The notes: generated by a model not told the origin, from the letters alone. A stretch of 49,848 nt of DNA from an uncultured Eubacteriales bacterium (GCA_900316435.1 ONCY01000002.1:1-49848); one strand, 5' to 3'. Counted from the stretch's first letter, positions 39,355 to 47,664 are shown. Translations and numbers: made by a program.

Positions 39355-40071
39355 TTACTTTTTTATCTCTGAAAGCTTTTGGTTGAACTGTCTGTCCGCA
39401 TAGCGTTGCTCAACTTCCTTTGATTTACTTCGGCTGACAGGTACGCGGTCACCGTTGCTTATTACACAGTATGAATCTGCAATATTCAATGTGTTATCAA
39501 AATTAACTACAGCGCCTCGGCTGACAATCATAAAGGACTTATACCGTGTCAGCTTATCGGCAAGCTCTTTGAACGACAGCCTAATACGTCTTTTTTCATT
39601 TTTGCAGTGGACTTCACAGTAATTTGAATCTGAGTACACATACAAAATATCTGACAAAAGGAATTTTTCTCCGGCCAGTTTCGTAACTTTGTCAATATTG
39701 CCAAGCAATCGTCCCGCGTCATCAAGAATTTGCGCAATACGTTTCTCGCTGTATGGCTTAATAATATATTCGAAGGCGTGAAGAGAAAACGCCTGCGCCA
39801 TATAATCTGAGTTTGCGGCTATAATAATCAGCAGGGTATTAATGTTGTATTTACGCAGATTTCGTGCGGTTTCAATACTGTTCTGCCCGTTTGCTGCAAT
39901 ATTCAGAAACACAATGTCAAAAGCTTGTATCAGTACTCTCATTGTAAAGTTTTTTTCACTGCCGAAAAAGATCGGGTCAACACAGATGCCGTTTTTTTGC
40001 GCCCAGGAGGAAATATATTCGTCAAGCGTTTTTTGCTCGAAACGGTTTTCACTGACAATTGCTATGTTCAT
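39355..40071 (-). CDS. LytTR-type response regulator with a defective receiver
   Basis: 238 residues. N-terminal receiver-like domain (1-120) and C-terminal LytTR DNA-binding domain (about 130-235, KFLLSDILYVYSDSNYCEVH, RRIRLSFKELADKL, MIVSRGAVVNFDNT). The phosphoacceptor position of the receiver, normally FLDI, is FDIVFLNI, so Asp57 is Asn. The acidic pocket is SENRFE and the switch residue T/S appears as A. The conserved Lys105 in YIIKPYS remains. Such pseudo-receivers cannot be phosphorylated in the usual way. No histidine kinase is next to it. The ACGGAG ribosome site precedes the ATG. Confidence 0.85.
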   Translation of the reverse strand: MNIAIVSENRFEQKTLDEYISSWAQKNGICVDPIFFGSEKNFTMRVLIQAFDIVFLNIAANGQNSIETARNLRKYNINTLLIIIAANSDYMAQAFSLHAFEYIIKPYSEKRIAQILDDAGRLLGNIDKVTKLAGEKFLLSDILYVYSDSNYCEVHCKNEKRRIRLSFKELADKLTRYKSFMIVSRGAVVNFDNTLNIADSYCVISNGDRVPVSRSKSKEVEQRYADRQFNQKLSEIKK

Positions 40072-40135
40072 TTTGATCTCCGTAAATAAAAAAGTAATAT
40101 GTATATTCTAACACCATCTGCAATAAAAAACAACT

Positions 40136-40166
40136 AAAAAAGGCGGCCGTCACATGGACAGCCGCC
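40136..40166 (-). terminator. Terminator of the small lipoprotein gene
   Basis: GGCGGC (40142-40147) with GCCGCC (40161-40166), inner pairs, then a T run on the minus strand. Confidence 0.75.
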
Positions 40167-40179
40167 GAAAAAGTACAGA

Positions 40180-40680
40180 TTATTGTTCTGCTCTTGTCAT
40201 AACGGTGGTAACGCCGCTTGCTTCATCGGTTGATAACAGAGTATCGTCTTCAGCGTTATAGACAAATTTGGGATTGCTACCCACGAATGTAACCTCAACA
40301 TTAGTTCCGTCAAATGTGTATGTACCCTCAACGGTTAAACCTAAAGAAGTGCAGGTTGAGTTGCCGTTCTCGTCAAAAGTGTATGTACCTTTAACTGCGT
40401 CTTCTTCAAGACCAAATGCAGAAGCATAATCAACGGTTTTGTATGTTGTGCCGTCAGCGGTAGTGAAAAAAGTGTTTTCCCAAGCGCCTGTGATGTCAGC
40501 TTTGCTGCTTTCGGTTGCGGCTTCAGTGGTAGCCTCTGCAGTTGTAGCTGCAGCAGTGGTCTCTTCAGCCTTTGATGAAGCAGAGCTGTCTGCGGATGAA
40601 GAACTTGATTTTCCTGAGCAGCCTGCAAACATGGAAGCTGCAAGTACACATGCCGCAAGAATTGCAATTGTTTTTTTCAT
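40180..40680 (-). CDS. Small Ser/Thr-rich lipoprotein
   Basis: 166 residues. Lipobox MFAGC (Cys21); a long Ser/Ala/Thr/Glu linker (24-62) spaces it from the membrane. The outer domain is beta-rich: ITGAWENTFFTTADGTTYK, GTYTFDENGNSTCTS, EGTYTFDGTNVEVTFVG, NAEDDTLLSTD, a pattern like the small lipocalin-type domains at 20962-22086. Function unknown. Transcribed alone from its own promoter. Confidence 0.7.
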   Translation of the reverse strand: MKKTIAILAACVLAASMFAGCSGKSSSSSADSSASSKAEETTAAATTAEATTEAATESSKADITGAWENTFFTTADGTTYKTVDYASAFGLEEDAVKGTYTFDENGNSTCTSLGLTVEGTYTFDGTNVEVTFVGSNPKFVYNAEDDTLLSTDEASGVTTVMTRAEQ

Positions 40681-40708
40681 TCAATATACCTCATTTTTAT
40701 TATATTTA

Positions 40709-40761
40709 CGGCAAAATATTGCCGCCATGTAATATTATACATTGTTTTCAAATTCCTTCAA
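40709..40761 (-). promoter_or_regulatory. Promoter of the lipoprotein gene plus a 5' UTR dyad
   Basis: Minus strand: -35 TTGAAG (40756-40761), 16 nt, -10 TATAAT (40734-40739). Downstream of it, the dyad CGGCAA-TATT-TTGCCG (40709-40724) lies near the transcription start and could be an operator. The remainder of 40762-41020 is AT-rich with no other feature seen. Confidence 0.55.
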
Positions 40762-41026
40762 TACCCATTTGTCCCTGAAATAAACCGTTAATCCCTATAG
40801 CTTATTGTTTGTGCATAAAAAACTTCAGCAATATTAAGAACTTATGACTAACTAAAAATTAAAAACTGCAATATAATAAAGTATATGACATTGAAATATC
40901 ATCCTCGGGCATATAACGTATTGTTGCTATTAAAATCATATAGTTTTATGTATATCTATTCCTTATCGATGTGAAAAGCCATCACAGTGAAGAGTTGTCA
41001 CAATGTGTTTTTTCTCATAAAGAATG

Positions 41027-41035
41027 TGCTATAAT
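41027..41035 (+). promoter_or_regulatory. Extended -10 promoter of the XRE regulator
   Basis: TGCTATAAT (41027-41035) is an extended -10 (TGnTATAAT), which can work without a good -35. AGGAGG precedes the ATG at 41068. Confidence 0.55.
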
Positions 41036-41067
41036 ATAACTAAAGCGAGAATTCAGGAGGCTATATT

Positions 41068-41448
41068 ATGCCAAAAAGGAAATGCAGCGAAGTTGATTTG
41101 TATTTAGGCAGCAACCTTTCATATTACCGGAAGCTTGCGGGGCTTACTCAGCAGCAGGTTGCCGATATGCTCAACCTTAACCGCACAACATATACCAAAT
41201 ATGAAACAGGGGCGTCTGAGCCGAGCATTGAAATATTAAAAAGAATAGCAGATACCTTTGGCGTTGAGGTCAGCGAGCTTTTGGATGAAGCGCCCGACCA
41301 GATCAATTCCGGGGTTTTTGACAGCGCTTTTGAAAAGGAAAATATACAGAACGAGCTAAGGGTGCTTTGCAAGGATTATTCTTCTCTAAGCCGCGAGGAC
41401 AGGGAAGAGGTTAAACGCCTGATTGAGCGCCTTAAGAACAAAAAATAA
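41068..41448 (+). CDS. XRE-family helix-turn-helix regulator
   Basis: 126 residues. The N-terminal HTH_3 domain (about 13-70): SNLSYYRKLAGLTQQQVADMLNLNRTTYTKYETGASEPSIEILKRIADTF matches Cro/C1-type repressors. The C-terminal half (75-126) is charged and helical and ends in RLKNKK. Orphan, not close to phage or toxin genes; target unknown. It lies before rpsO without a clear terminator between. Confidence 0.88.
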   Translation: MPKRKCSEVDLYLGSNLSYYRKLAGLTQQQVADMLNLNRTTYTKYETGASEPSIEILKRIADTFGVEVSELLDEAPDQINSGVFDSAFEKENIQNELRVLCKDYSSLSREDREEVKRLIERLKNKK

Positions 41449-41461
41449 TTTTCCCAAACAC

Positions 41462-41490
41462 TTTACAAATCAGCGCTCATGTGCTATAAT
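41462..41490 (+). promoter_or_regulatory. Promoter of rpsO
   Basis: -35 TTTACA (41462-41467), 17 nt, -10 TATAAT (41485-41490) with TG one base upstream. Confidence 0.8.
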
Positions 41491-41496
41491 TTAACA

Positions 41497-41593
41497 GTTG
41501 ACCTAAGCCACGGATTAAGGATTAAGCCGCAAAGCGGAGTTTCACAGCCTTTTTCTGAGACTTGGGCGAATACTATAAAAAGGTGGAATAAAA
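41497..41593 (+). promoter_or_regulatory. Structured 5' leader of rpsO, possible S15 autoregulatory site
   Basis: A long leader of about 97 nt with a possible three-way junction: a closing stem CCTAAG (41502-41507) with CTTGGG (41561-41566), one hairpin CCGC-AAA-GCGG (41527-41537), and a second around CAG/CTG (41545-41557). S15 controls its own mRNA through varied junction structures in other bacteria. Confidence 0.4.
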
Positions 41594-41857
41594 ATGTTAA
41601 AAGAAGAAAAGCAGGCTATAATGGCCGAATACGCTACTCATGAGGGCGACACAGGTTCTCCCGAGGTTCAGATCGCGCTTCTCACAAAGAGAATCAACGA
41701 CCTTACCGAGCACCTCAAGATTCACAAGAAGGATCATCACAGCAGACGCGGCCTTCTTATGATGGTTGGTCAGAGAAGAAGCCTTCTCGCATACCTCAAG
41801 AAGGTAGATATCGAAAGATACCGTTCAATCATTTCAAGACTCGGTATCCGTAAGTAA
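41594..41857 (+). CDS. rpsO: 30S ribosomal protein S15
   Basis: 87 residues: [59 protein letters not shown]. Normal length and sequence for S15, a primary binder of 16S rRNA at the central domain. AAAGGTGGA ribosome site. Followed by a terminator-like hairpin and then, after about 300 nt, pnp, the usual partner in bacteria. Confidence 0.97.
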   Translation: MLKEEKQAIMAEYATHEGDTGSPEVQIALLTKRINDLTEHLKIHKKDHHSRRGLLMMVGQRRSLLAYLKKVDIERYRSIISRLGIRK

Positions 41858-41870
41858 TTTTCACCGATTC

Positions 41871-41905
41871 AGGGCAAGTGGGCGCTGTGCTCGCTTGCCC
41901 TAAAT
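41871..41905 (+). terminator. Terminator-like hairpin after rpsO
   Basis: AGGGCAAG (41871-41878) with CTTGCCCT (41894-41901); poor T run, so possibly a processing site. Confidence 0.5.
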
Positions 41906-41939
41906 TCAAATTTGTAAATAACGGGCTTTCACTGCTGCT

Positions 41940-42093
41940 TAGCGGTAAAACGAACAACGCGATAAAAGCGGATATACTAAAAGATGAAAAGCAAAAATTT
42001 TATTGTCAGCAAAACACTTAATCCGCCGTTCCACAGATGTTTTTGTACAAGCCGACCTTTCCAAAGGCGGCTTTGGATGCAACGTCACGTTGC
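41940..42093 (+). repeat. Dispersed palindromic repeat, copy 6
   Basis: ACGCGAT (41957-41963), CGCCGTTCCACAG (42024-42036), the palindrome CCAAAG-GCGG-CTTTGG (42061-42076) and the terminal hairpin GCAACGT-C-ACGTTGC (42079-42093). Lies between rpsO and pnp, 40 kb from the other copies. Confidence 0.75.
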
Positions 42094-42153
42094 TGGTTTT
42101 ATTGCTAAATCAGCGTAAAGTCCCGTTAAATCTATATTAGAAAGGGTTTTACC

Positions 42154-44367
42154 ATGAACAAATTTATGACATTCGACAAGTACAGAGTGTTCGAAACCGA
42201 GTTTGCCGGCAGACCTCTTAAGGTTGAAACAGGCAAAATGACTCAGCTTGCAAACGGCGCCTGCCTTGTAACCTACGGTGACACCACCGTGCACTGCGCT
42301 GTTACAGCGTCAGCCAAGCCCAGAGAGGGCGTTGACTTCTTCCCGCTGTCAGTTGACTATGAGGAGAAGCTCTATTCTGTAGGCAGAATCCCCGGCTCTT
42401 ATCTTAAGAGAGAGGGCAGACCCACCGAGCACGCTATCCTTACAAGCCGTGTAATCGACCGTCCTATTCGTCCTCTTTTTGACAAGAGCATGCGCAACGA
42501 CGTTTCAATCGTCTGCACTGTAATGAGCGTAGATCCTGACTGTCAGCCTGAAATCATCGCTATGGTCGGCGCTTCTATCGCTATCTCAATTTCCGATATT
42601 CCGTGGAACGGCCCAATCTCGGGCTGCTCCGTAGGTATGGTTGACGGCGAGTTTGTAATCAACCCCACCGAGGAACAGCGCAAGGTAAGCAAGATGTCCA
42701 CCACCGTTGCTTCAACAAGCGAAAGAATCGCTATGATCGAGGCTGGCGCTGACTGCGTATCCGACGAGGATATGTACAACGCTATTATGTTCGGCCACGA
42801 GGCTAACCAGAAGATCATCGAGTTTATCAACAGCATTAAGGCTGAAATCGGCAAACCCAAGTTTGAGTTTGCCAGCCTTGAGCCCGACCACGATATGTTT
42901 GAGGCTATCAAGGCGTTTGCCGAGGAGGACGTTAAGGCTGCCCTCGACACCGACGACAAGACCGTCCGCGACGAAAGACTCAAGCCTATTTACGAGGCAG
43001 TTCACGCTAAGTTCGACGAGCTTTATCCCGAGCAGGAGGCTATGATTGACGAGTGCCTGTACAAGACTCAGAAGTTTATCGTACGCCGCTGGCTCCTCGA
43101 CGAGCAGAAGCGCGTTGACGGAAGAGGCATGGACGATATCCGTCCTCTCGCAAGCGAGGTAGGCGTTCTTCCCAGAGTTCACGGCTCGGGCATGTTCACC
43201 AGAGGCCAGACTCAGGTTCTCACCGTTGCAACTCTCGGCTCAATCGGCGACAAGCAGCTTCTTGATGGCATTGACGGCGAAACCGAGAAGAGATATATCC
43301 ACCACTACAACTTCCCGAGCTATTCGGTAGGCGAGACAAAGCCCAGCCGCGGCCCCGGCAGACGTGAAATCGGTCACGGCGCGCTCGCTGAAAGAGCGTT
43401 GCTGCCCGTAATTCCTTCGGTTGAGGACTTCCCGTATGCTCTGCGCCTTGTTTCCGAGGTTCTTTCCTCAAACGGTTCTACCTCTCAGGGCTCAATCTGC
43501 GGCTCAACGCTTGCTCTTATGGACGCCGGTGTTCCGATCAAGGCTCCCGTAGCAGGTATTTCCTGTGGACTTATCACCGAGGGCGAGCGCTGGATGACAA
43601 TGGTCGATATCCAGGGCCTCGAGGATTTCTTCGGTGATATGGACTTTAAGGTAGCAGGTACTCACGAGGGTATCACAGCTATTCAGATGGATCTCAAAAT
43701 CAGCGGCCTTACTCCCGAAATGGTTAAGGAAGCTCTTGAAAAGACACATAAGGCGCGTCTGTTCATCCTTGATGAGGTTATGCTCAAGGCTATCGCAGAG
43801 CCCCGTCCCGAGCTCTCACCTTATGCTCCCAAGATGTTCACAACTACAATTCCCGCTGACAAAATCAGCGAGGTTATCGGTAAAAGCGGTAAGGTCATCA
43901 AGGAAATCCAGGCAGAGTGCGAGGTTAAAATCGATATCGAGGAGGACGGCGAGCTCGGACAGGTATTCGTTGCCGGCCTTGACGCCGACAAGTGCCGCCG
44001 CGCTATCGACATTATCCAGACAATTTCAAGCGATCCCGAGCCCGGCGCAATGTATCTCGGCAAGGTTACAAGAATCATGGACTTCGGCGCGTTCGTTGAA
44101 ATCGCTCCCGGCAAGGAAGGCCTTGTTCACGTTTCTCAGCTTGATGTCAAGCGCACCGAGAACGTCACCGACGTTGTTAACGTAGGCGACATCATCCGTG
44201 TAATGGTTACTGAAATTGACGACAAGGGCAGACTCAACCTCAGCCGCCGTCAGGTTCTGATTGATGTTGACGGTCTTACTCCCGAGGACGACGGTGACGA
44301 TAAGTCACAGCGTCCGCGCAGACCCAGAAACAACGACCGCGGCAGAAGAAACGGCGGAAGAAGATAA
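42154..44367 (+). CDS. pnp: Polyribonucleotide nucleotidyltransferase (PNPase)
   Basis: 737 residues. 3'-5' phosphorolytic exonuclease of the RNA degradation system. Two RNase PH domains (about 10-145 and 320-460; PSYSVGETKPSRGPGRREIGHG, SNGSTSQGSICGSTLALMDAGVPIKAPVAG), a linker helical domain, KH (about 560-615, IPADKISEVIGKSGKVIKEI) and S1 (625-695, LGKVTRIMDFGAFVEIAPGKEGLVHVSQL). The tail is Arg/Asp/Asn-rich (RPRRPRNNDRGRRNGGRR). GAAAGGG ribosome site before the ATG. Followed by a strong terminator. Confidence 0.97.
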   Translation: MNKFMTFDKYRVFETEFAGRPLKVETGKMTQLANGACLVTYGDTTVHCAVTASAKPREGVDFFPLSVDYEEKLYSVGRIPGSYLKREGRPTEHAILTSRVIDRPIRPLFDKSMRNDVSIVCTVMSVDPDCQPEIIAMVGASIAISISDIPWNGPISGCSVGMVDGEFVINPTEEQRKVSKMSTTVASTSERIAMIEAGADCVSDEDMYNAIMFGHEANQKIIEFINSIKAEIGKPKFEFASLEPDHDMFEAIKAFAEEDVKAALDTDDKTVRDERLKPIYEAVHAKFDELYPEQEAMIDECLYKTQKFIVRRWLLDEQKRVDGRGMDDIRPLASEVGVLPRVHGSGMFTRGQTQVLTVATLGSIGDKQLLDGIDGETEKRYIHHYNFPSYSVGETKPSRGPGRREIGHGALAERALLPVIPSVEDFPYALRLVSEVLSSNGSTSQGSICGSTLALMDAGVPIKAPVAGISCGLITEGERWMTMVDIQGLEDFFGDMDFKVAGTHEGITAIQMDLKISGLTPEMVKEALEKTHKARLFILDEVMLKAIAEPRPELSPYAPKMFTTTIPADKISEVIGKSGKVIKEIQAECEVKIDIEEDGELGQVFVAGLDADKCRRAIDIIQTISSDPEPGAMYLGKVTRIMDFGAFVEIAPGKEGLVHVSQLDVKRTENVTDVVNVGDIIRVMVTEIDDKGRLNLSRRQVLIDVDGLTPEDDGDDKSQRPRRPRNNDRGRRNGGRR

Positions 44368-44383
44368 ATTATTAAATAATAAT

Positions 44384-44417
44384 AAGCTGCTCGGAAACAC
44401 ATCCGGGCAGCTTTTAT
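44384..44417 (+). terminator. Terminator of pnp
   Basis: AAGCTGCTCGG (44384-44394) with CCGGGCAGCTT (44403-44413) and a T run. Confidence 0.85.
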
Positions 44418-44422
44418 CATGC

Positions 44423-44465
44423 AAAAAAATGCTGCTGTCAGTGACTTTATGCCAACTGCAGCAGC
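44423..44465 (-). terminator. Terminator of galU
   Basis: GCTGCTG (44431-44437) with CAGCAGC (44459-44465); T run (ATTTTTTT) on the minus strand. Confidence 0.75.
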
Positions 44466-44472
44466 TTTTGCT

Positions 44473-45348
44473 TTATAACGTTTTTGCCAATTCCTTTAGG
44501 TAATCCTTAAGCAGATCCTTTGTTTCGGGGTGTTCCAGACCGACCTCGATCTGAGCCTGAAGAATGCCGAATTTGTTGCCCATATCGTAGCGCTTGCCCT
44601 CAAACTCAACGGCTGTCATGCCCTTGGTTATGGCGATCTCGCGCATTGCGTCGGTAAGCTGAATCTCGCCGCCGACGCCGGGCTCGGTGCGCTCTAAAAT
44701 CTCGAAAATCTCGGGCGGCAGCACGCATCTGTCTATGATAGAGTACAGCGACAAAGCTTCCTCGGGAGTCTTGGGCTTTTCACGCATGTCGGTGCATTTA
44801 AACACGTTGTCGTGAATGTTCTCGACCTTAAGCGAGCCGTACTTGTGTATCTGGCTTGCGTCAACCTTCTTAACGCCTACAACGCCTTCGCCGAATTCGC
44901 CGTAGTGCTCGATAAGCTGGGCGATAGCGGGCTTTTCGTGGCTGATTATTACTCCGTCGCCGAAAAGCACGGCAAAGGGCTCGTTGCCTACAAATGACTT
45001 TGCTTTCAGAATCGCGTGGCCTAAGCCCTTCATTTCCTTTTGGCGGATGAAGTGAATATTGGCAAGGTCGCCGATTTCATGAACAATATTGTAAAAATCG
45101 GTTTTACCGCTTTTTTCCAAAATATTTTCAAGCTCGGGTGAGCGGTCAAAATGATCCTCAATAAGTCCCTTGCCTCTGTTTGTGATGATCAAAATATCCG
45201 TTATTCCCGCGTTTACGGCTTCCTCAACTATATATTGGATAGTAGGCTTGTCCACGATTGGGAACATTTCTTTCGGAAAGCTCTTGGTGGCAGGCAGAAC
45301 GCGTGTGCCAAAGCCCGCCGCGGGTATTACCGCTTTTGTAATTTTCAT
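44473..45348 (-). CDS. galU: UTP--glucose-1-phosphate uridylyltransferase
   Basis: 291 residues. Makes UDP-glucose from UTP and glucose 1-phosphate for glycolipid, teichoic-acid and polysaccharide synthesis. The nucleotidyltransferase start KITKAVIPAAGFGTRVLPATKSFPKEMFPIVDKP is diagnostic, with ILIITNRGKGLIEDHFDRSPELE, FAVLFGDGVI (usually LGDD-like) and the C-terminal EFEGKRYDMGNKFG. Normal length. CGGAGG precedes the ATG. It follows the zinc-ribbon gene by 15 nt on the same strand. Confidence 0.95.
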   Translation of the reverse strand: MKITKAVIPAAGFGTRVLPATKSFPKEMFPIVDKPTIQYIVEEAVNAGITDILIITNRGKGLIEDHFDRSPELENILEKSGKTDFYNIVHEIGDLANIHFIRQKEMKGLGHAILKAKSFVGNEPFAVLFGDGVIISHEKPAIAQLIEHYGEFGEGVVGVKKVDASQIHKYGSLKVENIHDNVFKCTDMREKPKTPEEALSLYSIIDRCVLPPEIFEILERTEPGVGGEIQLTDAMREIAITKGMTAVEFEGKRYDMGNKFGILQAQIEVGLEHPETKDLLKDYLKELAKTL

Positions 45349-45363
45349 TTTTTCCTCCGTTAA

Positions 45364-46365
45364 TTAGCTTTGAAACATAAGATACAGTCCGCTGAGCTGA
45401 TAGATAACAAAGTAAGCTGCAAAAAAGCTTATAGCCATAGGAAGGTTTACTCCGCCCTTTGTTTCCAGATTTTTGTTAAGCTCGCTCTCAGTGCTTTCGT
45501 TTTTTATCTGATTGATTCTTTTTGTGCAGTGCTTGTAATAAATCTTATTGGCAAATATTCCGCTGAGTACCATAACAGCGTAGCGAAGTATGTTCAAGCC
45601 GGCAGTCAGAAATATTGCTGTCATCTGGTCGGAGTTGAAGCCGCCTCTGTAAACGCCGTTGAACATATCCGTATATCCAAGCTCGTTCATCCAGTTGTAA
45701 TTTGCCATTGTTATTGCCGTTGTGCCAAGGTTGGTGCCGATCATAACAAGCATCATAATAATTCCGGGCACATACATTTTGCGGTAGATAAAATACGCTC
45801 CCGAAAACAGGAATGCCGAAAAATTGAACTTGCCCGAGCCAAACTTTTTGATTCGGTTGAACACCATAAGGTAGTAGGGCGTGCTTTTGCCGATGAATTT
45901 AGCAGCCTCGCCGACCTTTACGTTATCGGCGATTTCCTCCTCGCTGTCAAGCCCAACAAGCGGATCAAACGCGGGGTTTCCCGCAGAGCCGAAGCCGAAA
46001 GGAGTGCCCTGAGCGGAATTACGGCCGTTATTTGCCTGAGAATACTGCTGATTTGTTCTGTCCTCGGAGTTGAGCGGATAGCCGCAGGTGCCGCAGTAAA
46101 ACGAGGTCTTTTCGTTAGAGGCCTTGCATTTGGGACAGATAACAAGGTCGGGGCTGTCGCTTTCGCTCTCGTCATTATCGCCGTCAGCCTTGTCGGCGTT
46201 TTCAAACGAGAATCCCGGCGCGTGCCTGTCCTCATAAAAGCATTTGCCGTTATTTTCAAAGCATTCCCTGTGATGAGGAGCTCCGCATTCGGGGCAAACT
46301 ACCACGTCGTCGCCGTTTTCAAAGCGCTTATCGCAAACGGGGCATGTATATTGAGTAAATTCCAT
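45364..46365 (-). CDS. Zinc-ribbon membrane protein with RING-like N-terminus
   Basis: 333 residues. N-terminal metal-binding part: CPVCDKRF, VVCPECGAPHHRECFE, a RING-like pattern known from prokaryotic RING finger family 1 (PF14446), a Glu/Asp-rich linker, a zinc ribbon CPKCKASNEKTSFYCGTCGYPL, then a C-terminal membrane part (about 165-333) of DUF2628-like type with four helices (FNFSAFLFSGAYFIYRKMY, PGIIMMLVMIGTNLGTTAI and two more). The ATG at 46365 is preferred because GGAGG lies directly before it; another ATG at 46377 has no ribosome site. It shares an operon with galU. Function unknown. Confidence 0.78.
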   Translation of the reverse strand: MEFTQYTCPVCDKRFENGDDVVVCPECGAPHHRECFENNGKCFYEDRHAPGFSFENADKADGDNDESESDSPDLVICPKCKASNEKTSFYCGTCGYPLNSEDRTNQQYSQANNGRNSAQGTPFGFGSAGNPAFDPLVGLDSEEEIADNVKVGEAAKFIGKSTPYYLMVFNRIKKFGSGKFNFSAFLFSGAYFIYRKMYVPGIIMMLVMIGTNLGTTAITMANYNWMNELGYTDMFNGVYRGGFNSDQMTAIFLTAGLNILRYAVMVLSGIFANKIYYKHCTKRINQIKNESTESELNKNLETKGGVNLPMAISFFAAYFVIYQLSGLYLMFQS

Positions 46366-46395
46366 TTTTTCCTCCATGTTTCATGGTATTAATTT

Positions 46396-46424
46396 ATTAT
46401 AGCAAATAATCGCTATGAATGCAA
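46396..46424 (-). promoter_or_regulatory. Promoter of the zinc-ribbon gene/galU operon
   Basis: Minus strand: -35 TTGCAT (46419-46424), 17 nt, -10 TATAAT (46396-46401). Confidence 0.75.
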
Positions 46425-46443
46425 TAAATTTTTGAAAAATGCG

Positions 46444-46472
46444 TTTACATTTGGCCTTGAATTTGCTATAAT
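46444..46472 (+). promoter_or_regulatory. Promoter of prfB
   Basis: -35 TTTACA (46444-46449), 17 nt, -10 TATAAT (46467-46472) preceded by TTGC. GAGGG ribosome site before the ATG at 46503. Confidence 0.75.
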
Positions 46473-46502
46473 AGGATTTCAGAAGAAAAGAGAGGGTGTA
46501 CT

Positions 46503-47621
46503 ATGGTACAATTTGAAGAATTATCGCTTACACTGCAGGCACTTAAGCCCGAGATCGACGACCTTTCGGACGCGCTCGGAATGAAAAGCATGAAATCCGA
46601 AATCGAACAGCTTGAATTGAGAGCGACCGAGCCGGGGTTCTGGGACGATGTTGAAAAATCTCAGCAGATACTGCAAAAAACTGGCGCGCTTAAGGGCAAG
46701 GTTGAGGCTTACGACGCGCTTGTGTCAAAATATGAGGACGCTATGGCTCTTATTGAGCTTGCAAACGAGGAAGAGGATTTGTCTTTGCTTGAAGAAGCTC
46801 AGAATGAAGTCGACGGCGTTCGTGAAACTCTTGAAAAGCAGAGGCTCCAGACGCTCCTCACCGGCGAATACGACAAAAACAACGCTATTCTTACCTTCCA
46901 CGCGGGCTCAGGCGGCACCGAGGCTCAGGACTGGGCTGAAATGCTCTACCGCATGTACACCCGCTGGGCTGAGGCTCACGGCTTTAAAATAAAGGAAGTC
47001 GACTACCTTGACGGCGACGAGGCGGGCTTAAAGAGCGCCGTTCTGCTCATTGAGGGCGAAAACGCCTACGGATACCTCAAAAGCGAGGCGGGCGTTCACC
47101 GCCTGGTGCGCGTTTCTCCGTTTGACAGCCAGGGCAGACGTCATACGAGCTTTTCGTCCCTTGAGGTTATGCCCGAAATCGACGATAACATCGAAGTTAA
47201 CATTCCTCCCGAGGAAATAAAAATGGACGTTTACCGTGCAAGCGGCGCAGGCGGACAGAAGGTAAACAAGACCTCGTCTGCGGTACGTTTAACACATATC
47301 CCAACAGGCATTGTCGTTGCTTCACAGGTTGAGCGCAGCCAGTACCAGAACCGCGACGTGGCTATGAAAATGCTTGTTTCAAAGCTGATGGAAATCAAGG
47401 AGCGCGAGCATTTGGAGCGCATTGAGGACATCAAGGGCGTCCAGAAGGAAATTACCTGGGGCTCTCAGATCCGCAGCTATGTTTTCATGCCCTACACAAT
47501 GGTCAAGGATCACCGCACGGGTTTCGAGACCGGCAATGTTCAGGGCGTTATGGACGGCGACCTCGACGGCTTTATCAACGCGTACCTCAAATGCGCAAGC
47601 CAGGGTACACTTCAAAAATAA
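46503..47621 (+). CDS. prfB: Peptide chain release factor 2
   Basis: 372 residues. Releases the finished polypeptide at UGA and UAA codons. Helical N-terminus (MVQFEELSLTLQALKPEIDDL), then HAGSGGTEAQDWAEMLYRMY, the stop-recognition SPF tripeptide (VSPFDSQGRRHTSF), and the catalytic GGQ (YRASGAGGQKVNKTSSAVR, about 251-253). Complete length. It is coded in one uninterrupted frame, with no sign of the CTTTGA frameshift site found in many prfB genes. It lies on its own transcript with a terminator at 47633. Confidence 0.97.
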   Translation: MVQFEELSLTLQALKPEIDDLSDALGMKSMKSEIEQLELRATEPGFWDDVEKSQQILQKTGALKGKVEAYDALVSKYEDAMALIELANEEEDLSLLEEAQNEVDGVRETLEKQRLQTLLTGEYDKNNAILTFHAGSGGTEAQDWAEMLYRMYTRWAEAHGFKIKEVDYLDGDEAGLKSAVLLIEGENAYGYLKSEAGVHRLVRVSPFDSQGRRHTSFSSLEVMPEIDDNIEVNIPPEEIKMDVYRASGAGGQKVNKTSSAVRLTHIPTGIVVASQVERSQYQNRDVAMKMLVSKLMEIKEREHLERIEDIKGVQKEITWGSQIRSYVFMPYTMVKDHRTGFETGNVQGVMDGDLDGFINAYLKCASQGTLQK

Positions 47622-47632
47622 TAAACAATTCA

Positions 47633-47664
47633 GTGCCGCGGAAAACCCGCGGCGCTTTACTTTA
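47633..47664 (+). terminator. Terminator of prfB
   Basis: GCCGCGG (47635-47641) with CCGCGGC (47647-47653), loop AAAAC, then a T-rich tail. Confidence 0.7.

Noticed and set aside
40800-41020. Regulatory element in the AT-rich gap before the XRE gene
   Set aside because: Only low-complexity AT-rich sequence is visible, without convincing dyads or boxes beyond the extended -10.
45370-46392. 340-codon ORF antisense to the zinc-ribbon gene
   Set aside because: Mirror of the minus-strand reading frame; the minus strand has a ribosome site, promoter and Cys motifs.
46503-46600. Programmed frameshift site in prfB
   Set aside because: No early CTTTGA or in-frame stop; the frame is continuous.
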